This document shows positions 1 to 6,409 of a stretch of 25,463 bases of DNA, piece by piece. The stretch spans positions 1-25,463 of IMG/VR virus record IMGVR_UViG_3300027810_000059; one strand, given 5' to 3'. The notes beneath the pieces were generated by a model. It had not been told where the DNA came from. It made no database searches and saw nothing but the letters and a program-made list of their open reading frames with translations. Source of the stretch: a virus. A program made the translations under genes and the position numbers. How positions within the stretch are numbered: the stretch's first letter is position 1; each line of letters opens with the position of its first letter.

Positions 1-1
1 T

Positions 2-1030
2 ATACAAGGAACAGGTACTACAGCTAACGACTACCACTTATTAATAAATAGCCAATTTGCAGTTCTAGGTAACGGTAACGTCGGGATCGGAACGACTAGT
101 CCTAGATCAACTTTAGAAGTTGATGGACAGGTTTTAATTAGTAATACATTTCCTGCACTTGACTTTGTAGACACTAATAGTTTTACAGATGCAAATGATC
201 GCTTTAGGGTTAGAGCAGGGGGTAATCAGGGTCTTATGCAGTGGTATGACGACTCAACTTCAAGCTTGTTAACCTTAATGACATTAAATTCTGATGGTGA
301 TGTTATTGTTCCAAACGGCAACGTAGGTATCGGAACTACCGTATTTCCTTACAATACAAAGATGTCGATAAACTCATCTACAAATGCAAATAATACTTTA
401 GGGGTGCAAACAACTGACGTTATACAGGGAACTACTGGGACTATTCTATATATGGGGTTAGGGGCATCCACAGGTAATACCTACGGCTCTGTAAGAGCTT
501 TAGGGTCGGGGGGTACAACAAATGCAGACTTGGTTCTTCAGTCAGATGGAGGCAAAGTAGGTATCGGAACGACTAATCCTGGACAAAAATTAGATGTAGC
601 TGGTATTGTAAAACATCAAGGTTTAGATATGACAGCTGGTGTTCAGGTTGATCAAATAACTTCTTATACGAAAGCTTTAAATGGTACAGCAAATACATGG
701 AGATCAACTGGAATAACCTCCTCTGATATAAGTAGTTCTGGTTCTTATTTAGTTCAAGTTTATAATAATGACCACTCAGGAGCAGGCCCTGGTAATTACA
801 ATTGGTTTTGGACAGGTACAATGAGTTGGTTTGCTGGTGGAACAAATAACGCTACTACAAGCGAAATTTATTTAAACGGGTGTGGACATCACACTAATAT
901 AGTTTTTGAATTAAGAACAAAAGTAAATTATAATAGTGCACCAACTCCTTATTCTGAACTTGAATGGAAATCTAATACTAGTTTTGTAAATTCACCAAAT
1001 TGGATTTTTAAATTTAGAAGATTAATATAA
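2..1030 (+). CDS. Tail fibre / receptor-binding protein, C-terminal part (5' end outside window)
   Basis: The frame is open from base 2, so this is the last 342 residues of a longer protein. Three copies of a GNVGIGTTxP-type motif lie at about residues 23-34, 105-113 and 183-193, roughly 80 residues apart. Such motifs are typical of beta-structured phage tail fibres and spikes, each followed by a short LEVDG/LDVAG strand. The last 140 residues (from about 200) are rich in Asn, Ser, Thr, Trp and Tyr and would form the distal tip. I do not see the conserved peptidase-S74 chaperone domain often found after such repeats; the protein ends in WIFKFRRLI. The expected role is host-surface binding at the end of the tail. 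The fold is inferred from motif and composition. Confidence in a fibre-type virion protein is good; the receptor is unknown. Confidence 0.8.
   Translation: MQGTGTTANDYHLLINSQFAVLGNGNVGIGTTSPRSTLEVDGQVLISNTFPALDFVDTNSFTDANDRFRVRAGGNQGLMQWYDDSTSSLLTLMTLNSDGDVIVPNGNVGIGTTVFPYNTKMSINSSTNANNTLGVQTTDVIQGTTGTILYMGLGASTGNTYGSVRALGSGGTTNADLVLQSDGGKVGIGTTNPGQKLDVAGIVKHQGLDMTAGVQVDQITSYTKALNGTANTWRSTGITSSDISSSGSYLVQVYNNDHSGAGPGNYNWFWTGTMSWFAGGTNNATTSEIYLNGCGHHTNIVFELRTKVNYNSAPTPYSELEWKSNTSFVNSPNWIFKFRRLI
68..580 (+). repeat. Three imperfect GNVGIGTT-encoding repeats in the tail fibre
   Basis: The motif codons for V-G-I-G begin at 80, 323 and 557, that is 243 and 234 nt apart (81 and 78 residues). At DNA level the three copies share GTxGGxATCGGAAC. 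They code for evenly spaced beta-structured fibre modules and could be recombination points for swapping fibre tips. Confidence 0.7.
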
Positions 1031-1065
1031 AATAAATGGCATCATCATCTAATATAAACGGAAAC

Positions 1066-1087
1066 TAAATAAATAAATAAATAAATT
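1066..1087 (+). promoter_or_regulatory. Tandem TAAA leader before the 1088 gene
   Basis: Five head-to-tail copies of TAAA (1066-1085), then TT and the ATG at 1088. The 4-nt period puts a stop codon in all three forward frames, and the tract gives an unstructured A-rich start region with no Shine-Dalgarno sequence. The same device precedes the starts at 5184 (at a distance) and 20998. Confidence 0.6.
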
Positions 1088-1447
1088 ATGATAAATTACG
1101 ATTGGAATTGCAGAACAGTAGATGCTCGCCCTTTAGAGGACGGAGAAACAGATGTGGTATATAATGTTCACTGGAGAGTGACAGGAACATCAGATGAACT
1201 AAGCCCTGAAGGAAATGCTTATTCAGCAGGAAGTATTGGTACGCAAACTGTAACTTGGAATCCAGAAGGTACATTTATACCCTTTGAAGATTTGACTAAC
1301 GAGATAGTAGTTGAGTGGACACAAGCAGCGATGGGGGAAGAGCAAGTTGCAAATATTGAAGCTAGTATTGCTAGCCAGATAGAAAGCCTTATCCATCCAA
1401 CGTCGGTAACTCTAACTATTGGAGAGCCAATACCTATAACAGAATAA
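1088..1447 (+). CDS. Small conserved phage protein (DUF7936-like), unknown function
   Basis: A 119-residue acidic protein. It begins with a strand-rich half containing VVYNVHWRVTG and GTQTVTWNPEG. A helical stretch follows (EVVEWTQAAMGEEQVANIEA type, residues about 75-105), then a short tail. I recognise this pattern (an HWR core, then EQVxxxEAxxAxQIE) as a widespread small protein of marine phages, from memory resembling DUF7936. It usually sits near tail-fibre or structural genes, as here, directly after the fibre gene. No catalytic motif is visible. The role is unknown; a minor virion or fibre-associated protein is possible. The start is set by the ATG just after the TAAA leader. Confidence 0.65.
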   Translation: MINYDWNCRTVDARPLEDGETDVVYNVHWRVTGTSDELSPEGNAYSAGSIGTQTVTWNPEGTFIPFEDLTNEIVVEWTQAAMGEEQVANIEASIASQIESLIHPTSVTLTIGEPIPITE

Positions 1448-1459
1448 AAAAGGTAAAGT

Positions 1460-1511
1460 TTACTTAAATCACGTAATAATAAACTTAGGTAGACTAAGGT
1501 TTACTAAGTAA
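1460..1511 (+). promoter_or_regulatory. Nested inverted repeats in the groEL leader
   Basis: The 89-nt gap before groEL holds an outer inverted repeat, TTACTTA (1460-1466) with TAAGTAA (1505-1511). Inside it is a hairpin, AAACTTAG (1481-1488), loop GTAGA, CTAAGGTTT (1494-1502), with one bulged G. A further near-palindrome GTAAAGTTTAC lies just upstream. This could be an operator, an RNA structure controlling the chaperonin mRNA, or a weak terminator for the preceding gene. No clear promoter consensus was identified. Confidence 0.4.
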
Positions 1512-1536
1512 TAAAATATAATCTAATTTAATAAGC

Positions 1537-3090
1537 ATGTCAAATCAAATTGTTAAGAACCTTGCCTTTGGTGAGGAAGCTAAAAACAACGTATTTAAAG
1601 GTATAGAAAAACTCACAAAAGCTGTTAGTTCCACTTTAGGGGCTAGCGGTAAATGTGTGTTACTAGAAAACGAATTAGGACAACCTGTTATAACCAAAGA
1701 TGGTGTAACGGTTGCAAATTCAATAACACTTAGAGATCCTATTGAGAATATGGGTGCAACGCTTTTAAAGGAAGCAGCTAGGCAAACTGTGAAAGAAGCT
1801 GGAGATGGAACCACAACAGCTACAGTCTTAGCACACTCAATATTATTAGAAGCATACGCTGCAAGTAATAGCGGATCTAGGGAAATGAAAGAAGGTATTG
1901 AATCAGCTACCAAAAAAGTGATTGCATATTTAGAAAAGTTAGCAGTACCCGTTGAGGGGGATATGGTAAACCATGTTGCAACAATTTCTTCTAACAATGA
2001 TAAAGAACTTGGTAATGTTATTGCTGAAGCTTTTAAGCAAGTAGGTAAAAACGGGGTTGTTACTATGGAGGTTTCAAACGATAGCGAAACAAGTTACGAA
2101 GTAATAAACGGAGCCGCAATAGATAAACCCTTAAAAAACTTTCACTTTATCACAGATGAAAGTAAAAAAGAAGCTGTACTTGAAAACCCATTAGTATTAC
2201 TAGTGGAAAACAAAATAGAGAACATACGTAAAATTCAAAGCGTTTTAGAGTATGTTATAAAAAACAATGAGCCTTTATTAATTATTGGTGAAGCAGACGA
2301 ACAAGTCGTATCCGCTTTGGCTATGAATAAAATGAAAGGTAATATTAAGGTCAATATTATTGACACTCCTGACTTTGGAATATACAGAAAAGAAAAGCTT
2401 CAAGATTTAGCTCTACTAACAGGTGCTACGGTCGTAAATGAAGACCTTGGTGACGACTTAGATATGATAGAGGTAGAAATGCTAGGAAAGTGTTTAAAGT
2501 CCATTACAAACGACCAGGAGACTATTATACAAGTAGGTGACACTTCTATTGAAGTACAGGAAGTGATCGATTCTATACAAGATGACATTAAAAGTGAAAC
2601 TTTACCAGGTAAACTTAATAGATTAGAAAAAAGATTAGGTTTATTATCTTGTAAAGTAGCTGTTATAAAAGTAGGTGCAAGTTCAGAGGTTGAGCTTAAG
2701 GAAAAGCAAGATAGAGTTGAGGATGCAATGTGCGCTACGAAAGCTGCTATTAAAGAAGGTATTGTGCCAGGCGGTGGAATTGCTTTGTTAAATGCTTCTA
2801 CCTACATTAAGCCAAGCAACGATAACGAGCAGGTTTTATTAGAAGCTATTAAAGCTCCTTATTTAACTATACTAAAAAACGCCGGTTTAGAAGTGGTGTA
2901 TCCAAAAGGAAAAGGTAAAGGAATTAATGTAGTTACCGGTAAAGACGTTAATATGATTAAGTCTGGTATTATTGATCCTTTATTAGTTACTAAAAGCGCA
3001 TTAAAAAATGCAGCGTCAGTAGCTACAACCATATTGTCAACAGATTGTGTAATCAACAACTTAAGAGTAGAAGATGAAAGCAATAGGTAG
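1537..3090 (+). CDS. groEL: GroEL-type group I chaperonin (Hsp60)
   Basis: ATP-driven protein-folding ring subunit, 517 aa against about 545 in bacteria. All three domains are present. The equatorial ATP site shows TLGASGK (33-39), KDGVTVA with D55, and GDGTTTATVLA with D90. The matching C-terminal elements are RVEDA with D396 (the ATP-hydrolysis Asp), PGGGIAL (411-417) and IIDP with D480. The apical domain spans about residues 190-375. The usual TLGPKG is TLGASG here. The C-terminal GGM tail of bacterial GroEL is missing; the protein ends VEDESNR. The GroES- and substrate-binding face is altered: by alignment with E. coli, Y199, Y203 and L234 become Leu, His and Gln. It is followed by groES with a 17-nt overlap, the reverse of the usual bacterial order. 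The gene ends in TAG. A viral chaperonin probably folds a virion protein such as the capsid. Family assignment is near certain; the client is inferred. Confidence 0.97.
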   Translation: MSNQIVKNLAFGEEAKNNVFKGIEKLTKAVSSTLGASGKCVLLENELGQPVITKDGVTVANSITLRDPIENMGATLLKEAARQTVKEAGDGTTTATVLAHSILLEAYAASNSGSREMKEGIESATKKVIAYLEKLAVPVEGDMVNHVATISSNNDKELGNVIAEAFKQVGKNGVVTMEVSNDSETSYEVINGAAIDKPLKNFHFITDESKKEAVLENPLVLLVENKIENIRKIQSVLEYVIKNNEPLLIIGEADEQVVSALAMNKMKGNIKVNIIDTPDFGIYRKEKLQDLALLTGATVVNEDLGDDLDMIEVEMLGKCLKSITNDQETIIQVGDTSIEVQEVIDSIQDDIKSETLPGKLNRLEKRLGLLSCKVAVIKVGASSEVELKEKQDRVEDAMCATKAAIKEGIVPGGGIALLNASTYIKPSNDNEQVLLEAIKAPYLTILKNAGLEVVYPKGKGKGINVVTGKDVNMIKSGIIDPLLVTKSALKNAASVATTILSTDCVINNLRVEDESNR

Positions 3091-3334
3091 AAACTTAATA
3101 ATAAAAATCATTAAAGAAACAACTACCAAAACAAAAGGCGGTTTAATACTTAATGAAAAAAGTAGAGAAGATATAAGATATCGCAAAGCTACTATTGTAT
3201 CAGTTGGTACAGATGTTGAAGGTGTAAATGAAGATGATGTAATATACTACGACAAAACAGCTGGGCACGGAATAGAAATAGATAATGAAAAACTACACGT
3301 TATAAAGAATCAAGACGTAGTAGTGGTATTATGA
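3074..3334 (+). CDS. groES: GroES-type co-chaperonin, shortened
   Basis: The lid of the GroEL chamber, 86 aa against 95-97 in bacteria. The N-terminal strand (LIIKII) is followed by a mobile loop around residues 15-30, with TKTKGGLIL matching E. coli TKSAGGIVL; the GroEL-contacting IVL becomes LIL. Next come IVSVG and the closing half DDVIYYD...KLHVIKNQDVVVV. Between VSVG and DDVI only about 10 residues remain where E. coli has about 19, so the roof beta-hairpin is absent, as in T4 gp31. The start overlaps the groEL 3' end by 17 nt, which suggests translational coupling and matched amounts of the two proteins. The stop overlaps the next ATG (ATGA). Pairing with the adjacent GroEL is a strong inference. 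Confidence 0.93.
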   Translation: MKAIGRNLIIKIIKETTTKTKGGLILNEKSREDIRYRKATIVSVGTDVEGVNEDDVIYYDKTAGHGIEIDNEKLHVIKNQDVVVVL

Positions 3335-3777
3335 AACGATTAGAAGCAAGGGATATTAAAGATATGAACTTGCTGAAACATTATCGGGTTATACGTAAAT
3401 GGGCATGCAGGAATAACGGTTTAAATGATGCAGATCTTGAACTACTTATTTATTTTGATTGCATGGAGTTTTTTACTAAACACGATTTTAAAATAGGTAC
3501 ATACGCTTATAGCTGGGATAATAGACGATGGAATAGGTTACTAAAAGAGGGATGGATTGTAGTGTGGAGAACACGAAATAGAACCACCCAAAAATATAAC
3601 ATATATAAAGTATCCTTTAAGTGTAAACAGTTAATAAGCAAAATGTATCGAATAATGTTAGGAGAAGAAGATATACCTTCTAGCGAAAAAAGAAACAGTA
3701 TTATGCGTGGTAAAACTTATACAGATAAAGTTTTACAAACAGCAATATATAACGTCAATAAAGATAAAAATAGATAA
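3331..3777 (+). CDS. Small winged-helix-like protein, putative regulator
   Basis: 148 aa, basic, overlapping the groES stop by 4 nt (ATGA), so it is cotranslated with the chaperonin pair. Residues about 15-100 have the look of a MarR-like winged helix. Helices around VIRKWACRNNGL and LELLIYFDCMEFF are followed by WNRLLKEGWIVVWR and a beta-wing (TTQKYNIYKVSFKCKQLI). The C-terminal 30 residues are polar. I recognise this as a small conserved protein of marine Bacteroidota phages, but I cannot name a target. It could regulate late transcription or bind DNA or RNA in packaging. The fold is inferred from the helix/wing pattern only. Confidence 0.5.
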   Translation: MKRLEARDIKDMNLLKHYRVIRKWACRNNGLNDADLELLIYFDCMEFFTKHDFKIGTYAYSWDNRRWNRLLKEGWIVVWRTRNRTTQKYNIYKVSFKCKQLISKMYRIMLGEEDIPSSEKRNSIMRGKTYTDKVLQTAIYNVNKDKNR

Positions 3778-3779
3778 TT

Positions 3780-4187
3780 ATGTTTGGAGCAGCAATGGGA
3801 GCGTTTAGTGGAGGTAACGGAGGCAGCGAAAGCGGTTCTACGATGGATATGCAAGGGTGGATGAGTCAAGGCGGTAGTCCTTTCGACGCAAAAGGAATGA
3901 TGGAATGGTCTGCTAGCCAAAGCCAACAACAGGCCGACTCTAGATACCAACAATCAAATGCAAACGCACAAACTGGGCGTGTTTCGCAAAGTTACGCAAC
4001 TAATACGGGGCCCAATGTTCCTATGTCTGATTCTTATAACGCAGCTGCATCATCACCTGTTTTTCCCCCTGCAGCACAAGACCAAGCGGCTGCTGTATTT
4101 GGGAGCAATGATGAAAGACAAGGTTCTACATCTGGGTTTAAACAAGAGCTTAAAGAAAGAATAATAGGCGACTTAAATTCATTATAA
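3780..4187 (+). CDS. Gly/Ser/Gln-rich hypothetical protein
   Basis: 135 aa, starting two bases after the previous stop. Residues 1-105 are low complexity. A Gly/Ser/Met-rich N-terminus (FGAAMGAFSGGNGG) is followed by a Gln/Ser/Ala/Asn region (SASQSQQQADSRYQQ). The last 25 residues (FKQELKERIIGDLNSL) look like an amphipathic helix. It has no signal peptide and no recognisable domain. The composition resembles disordered minor virion or scaffold-associated proteins in phages, but no function can be assigned. Its place between the chaperonin operon and the endolysin gives no strong hint. Confidence 0.6.
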   Translation: MFGAAMGAFSGGNGGSESGSTMDMQGWMSQGGSPFDAKGMMEWSASQSQQQADSRYQQSNANAQTGRVSQSYATNTGPNVPMSDSYNAAASSPVFPPAAQDQAAAVFGSNDERQGSTSGFKQELKERIIGDLNSL

Positions 4188-4191
4188 CAAC

Positions 4192-4611
4192 ATGAGGGAG
4201 ATAAACAAAATAATAGTGCATTGCACTGCTACTCCTGAAAATAGAGTTGTTACTGTTGAAGATGTACGTAAGTGGCATAAAGCAAGAGGTTGGAGCGATA
4301 TTGGTTATCATATAATGATTTACTTAGACGGGACTGTTCATGAAGGTAGACCTATCGAAAGAAGTGGTGCTCATTGCAAAGGTCAGAACAGAAACTCTAT
4401 AGGTGTCGCTTACGTTGGAGGCGTTGATAAAGCTATGAACCCTAAAGACACTCGCACGGAATGTCAAAAAGAAGCTTTGTGTAATATACTAGAACATTAT
4501 AAAACTAAATATCCAAAGGTAGAAATATTTGGTCATAGAGATTTTTCTCCGAAAGCGTGCCCTAGTTTTGACGCTACTAAAGAATACGAAAACATAACTA
4601 ATATGTGGTAA
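4192..4611 (+). CDS. Endolysin: N-acetylmuramoyl-L-alanine amidase (T7 lysozyme type)
   Basis: Zinc amidase that cuts the bond between N-acetylmuramic acid and L-alanine in peptidoglycan, releasing phage at lysis. At 139 aa it is a single Amidase_2/PGRP domain with no cell-wall-binding module, as usual for phages of Gram-negative hosts. Visible ligands are H10 (IIVHCTAT), H115 (FGHRDFSP) and C123 (KACPSFD). Y39 (DIGYHIMI) and K121 match the catalytic Tyr and Lys of T7 lysozyme. Other family marks are VRKWHKARGW and SIGVAYVGG. There is no signal peptide, so export would depend on a holin; candidates lie at 5713 and 6410. Confidence is high. Confidence 0.94.
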   Translation: MREINKIIVHCTATPENRVVTVEDVRKWHKARGWSDIGYHIMIYLDGTVHEGRPIERSGAHCKGQNRNSIGVAYVGGVDKAMNPKDTRTECQKEALCNILEHYKTKYPKVEIFGHRDFSPKACPSFDATKEYENITNMW

Positions 4612-4622
4612 TATAAAAAAAC

Positions 4623-5156
4623 ATGAAAACAACAATTAAAAAGGGGCCGTGTGGGGGACCTAACCAACCATCTTGTAAGGATGAGTTAAAACGAATGGCT
4701 GAAAAGCAAGGGTTTAACAAGTCTTACCAACAAAGTATGAGTGTTTCAAACGTTGGTAATATGAAGAAGCCAGGAGTTTTAAAGGGTGGCTATAATATGA
4801 CCAATCGTAATGTTAATAATGCTGCAACGGCTGAAACTAAAAAAAGAATTAAAAATGTAACTAGCCATTCTGGGTATAAAGCTTTTACAAAAAATCCTAA
4901 TTCAAAAGGAGTTATTCGGCATGTGAAAAAATTTATAGATGGGGGCAAGAAAGGGAAACGCAGTGCGGTTAAATTTCAATTGCCAACCTTACAAGAAGCA
5001 TCTAGTTTAATAGACATTGGTAAAAAATATACAAAGTCTAAAAATATAATGGAAGACATTAGCCTTGGGGATAAAGTAAAAGCGGCATACCAAGGAGGAA
5101 AACTTGCTTTAAAATATCCTAATATATTATCTTTTGGAAAAAAACTAATGAAATAA
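4623..5156 (+). CDS. Very basic hypothetical protein
   Basis: 177 aa, rich in Lys, Asn and Gly. Near the N-terminus is a short Cys pair (GPCGGPNQPSCKDE, residues 8-21). A Lys-rich disordered middle follows (KKRIKNVTSHSGYKAF; KKFIDGGKKGKRSAVKF). The last 60 residues may be helical (LPTLQEASSLIDIGKKY and KVKAAYQGGKLALKY). No known domain is recognised. It is the first of four consecutive basic genes (4623-5702). A nucleic-acid-binding or packaged virion protein is possible, but only composition supports this. Confidence 0.6.
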   Translation: MKTTIKKGPCGGPNQPSCKDELKRMAEKQGFNKSYQQSMSVSNVGNMKKPGVLKGGYNMTNRNVNNAATAETKKRIKNVTSHSGYKAFTKNPNSKGVIRHVKKFIDGGKKGKRSAVKFQLPTLQEASSLIDIGKKYTKSKNIMEDISLGDKVKAAYQGGKLALKYPNILSFGKKLMK

Positions 5157-5169
5157 ATAAATAAATAAA
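5154..5169 (+). promoter_or_regulatory. Tandem TAAA tract at the end of the 4623 gene
   Basis: Four TAAA copies, the first of which supplies the TAA stop of the 4623 gene. The tract ends 14 nt before the ATG at 5184. It closes all three frames and gives an A-rich leader, like the tracts at 1066 and 20978. Confidence 0.5.
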
Positions 5170-5183
5170 CAATATGGGGTAAT

Positions 5184-5300
5184 ATGAAAAAGAAAAAGAA
5201 AACACCTTGTTGGGATTCTCACAAAATGGTGGGATTAAAAATGAAGTCAGGTAGAAAGGTACCTAATTGTGTACCTAAAAAGAAAACACGTAAAAAATAA
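5184..5300 (+). CDS. 38-aa basic Cys-containing protein
   Basis: Read directly from the sequence as an ATG...TAA frame of 39 codons. The product starts MKKKKKTPCWDSHKM, continues with VGLKMKSGRKVPNCVPKKK, and is very rich in Lys. The segment KMKSGRKVPNCVPK is a motif I recognise as recurring in small phage proteins and in the ends of larger marine-phage proteins, which supports a real gene. The two Cys residues (C9 and C29) could pair or bind metal. It lies between two other basic genes, with short spacers on both sides. The function is unknown. Confidence 0.6.
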   Translation: MKKKKKTPCWDSHKMVGLKMKSGRKVPNCVPKKKTRKK

Positions 5301-5305
5301 ATATT

Positions 5306-5410
5306 ATGCCAAAAGTAGGAACAAAGTCATTCGCGTACACACCAAAAGGAAAAGCAGATGCAAAAGCTTATGCTAAAAAGACTAAAAAGAAAGTTGTAAA
5401 AAAAAAGTAA
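5306..5410 (+). CDS. 34-aa Lys-rich protein
   Basis: A frame of 35 codons starting 5 nt after the previous stop. The product begins MPKVGTKSFAYTPKGKADA and ends in a Lys-rich tail (KKTKKKVVKKK). The MPKVG...FAYTPKG opening is a pattern I recognise from short basic proteins of marine phages. The gene ends in AAA AAA AAG TAA, which contains a perfect A_AAA_AAG slippery heptamer directly before the stop. A -1 shift would add a Cys-containing tail of about 11 residues (VNTKKPCGCKH). The function is unknown; DNA or RNA binding is suggested only by charge. Confidence 0.55.
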   Translation: MPKVGTKSFAYTPKGKADAKAYAKKTKKKVVKKK

Positions 5411-5447
5411 ATACTAAAAAACCTTGCGGTTGTAAACACTGATAATT

Positions 5448-5702
5448 ATGGCAACACCCAGAAAAGGAAAAGCAAAAGTAAAAATAACAGCGTCCGGTAA
5501 AAAAGTAAGTTACGGACAAGCTGGTTCAGCTAAAAGTGGAGGTCCTCGTGTTAGACCAGGTACCAGCAAAGGTGATAGCTATTGCGCTAGAAGCTTAGGG
5601 ATAAAAAAAGGATTAAGCAAAAAGAAGCAAAACGATCCTAATACTCCAAACAATTTGTCTAGAAAAAGATGGAAGTGCTCTGGAGCTAAATCTAAAAAAT
5701 AA
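5448..5702 (+). CDS. Basic conserved phage protein (DUF6321-like)
   Basis: 84 aa, strongly basic. The C-terminal half carries the pattern GTSKGDSYCARSLGIKK and then NDPNTPNNLSRKRWKCSG. This matches what I recall of the DUF6321 family in cyanophages and other marine phages (S-F/Y-CAR...MK...NDPxxxxNxxxRKWxC). Cys 46 and Cys 76 bracket this block and may bind metal. The N-terminus is Lys/Gly-rich and probably disordered. The family has no established function; a small packaged or nucleic-acid-binding protein is plausible. It is the last of the four basic genes and lies 10 nt before the holin gene. Confidence 0.7.
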   Translation: MATPRKGKAKVKITASGKKVSYGQAGSAKSGGPRVRPGTSKGDSYCARSLGIKKGLSKKKQNDPNTPNNLSRKRWKCSGAKSKK

Positions 5703-5712
5703 ATATTAATAT

Positions 5713-6111
5713 ATGAATTGGCTAAGCAGGTTATTAGGTAGCGGGACAAAAGGATTAGGTAGTTTAGCTAAAGATATTAGAGAAGCTATTAAGGGTAAAG
5801 AATTAGACCCCAACAAGCAGCTTGATATTGCAGCTAAATTAGCAGAAGTACAAACTAAAATTAATGTAGCAGAAGCTACTCACAGATCTGTATTTGTAGC
5901 AGGCTGGAGGCCTTTTGTAGGTTGGGTTTGTGGTTTTGGATTATTATACGCGGTATTATTAGAGCCTATGCTTAGGTTTATATTCACAGTAAACGGGTGG
6001 GATTCAGAGTTTCCCATTATAGACACAACCATTACAATGCAAGTACTATTTGGAATGTTAGGGTTAGCGGGATTTAGATCATACGAAAAGAAAAACAATT
6101 TAACAAAATAA
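5713..6111 (+). CDS. Holin of the GTA/3TM holin superfamily
   Basis: 132 aa. The N-terminal half is soluble and helical (LAKDIREAIKGKELD, KLAEVQTKINVAEA). It is followed by the family hallmark VAGWRPFVGWVCGFGLLY (from about residue 62) and a hydrophobic stretch to about residue 90. A second membrane segment follows at about 106-122 (TMQVLFGMLGLAGF) with a basic end (RSYEKKNN). The WRPFVGW motif is typical of the gene-transfer-agent-type holin family (Holin_3TMs). It would form the inner-membrane lesion that lets the 4192 amidase reach the wall. The arrangement with the amidase upstream supports this. Confidence 0.88.
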   Translation: MNWLSRLLGSGTKGLGSLAKDIREAIKGKELDPNKQLDIAAKLAEVQTKINVAEATHRSVFVAGWRPFVGWVCGFGLLYAVLLEPMLRFIFTVNGWDSEFPIIDTTITMQVLFGMLGLAGFRSYEKKNNLTK

Positions 6112-6123
6112 CAAATAACAAAA

Positions 6124-6402
6124 ATGGGAAAGTATTTTAACTTAGAACAAGAAACAAAAGTAATCTGTAGGAATGCAAAAGCAGTAACAAAAAGTGACAC
6201 AAATTTTACAGAAGCATTTGTGCCTAGAGGCGAGGCGGCTTTATATGTAGGCGGAGCAGGGGATGTGCACGTTAGAATGGCTGGAGACGATAGTGATGCA
6301 ACTGTAGTTTTTAAATCGGTTCCTGCAGGTTCATTTTTACGTATAGTGGTAAAAGCTGTGCTGGCAGCAACAACAGCTACTGAAATTTTAGCTATAAATT
6401 AA
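6124..6402 (+). CDS. Spike base protein-like (RCAP_Rcc01079 family)
   Basis: 92 aa, nearly all beta. It shows the sequence pattern of small tail spike base proteins first known from the Rhodobacter gene transfer agent: FVPRGEAALYVGGAGDVHV, then DATVVFKSVPAGSFLRI, then VKAVLAATTATEILAIN. In that family the protein sits at the base of head or tail spikes. It follows the holin by 12 nt. The assignment is from pattern recognition (xALYVGGAGDV...VPAGxxLxIxVKxVLAxxTTAT). The exact location in this virion is unknown. Confidence 0.7.
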   Translation: MGKYFNLEQETKVICRNAKAVTKSDTNFTEAFVPRGEAALYVGGAGDVHVRMAGDDSDATVVFKSVPAGSFLRIVVKAVLAATTATEILAIN

Positions 6403-6409
6403 TATTTGT

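Noticed and set aside
1036-1068. Ten-codon frame MASSSNINGN between the fibre and the 1088 gene
   Set aside because: It is too short to support, with no conserved pattern. It may be a remnant of a fibre gene end or chance.
1545-1997. Minus-strand open frame of 150 codons inside groEL
   Set aside because: It is antisense to a clearly conserved ATP-binding domain and its product shows no domain. All real genes in the window are on the + strand.
3958-4164. Second + frame of 68 codons inside the Gly/Ser/Gln-rich gene
   Set aside because: It has no spacing or sequence sense of its own and sits wholly inside a better placed gene.
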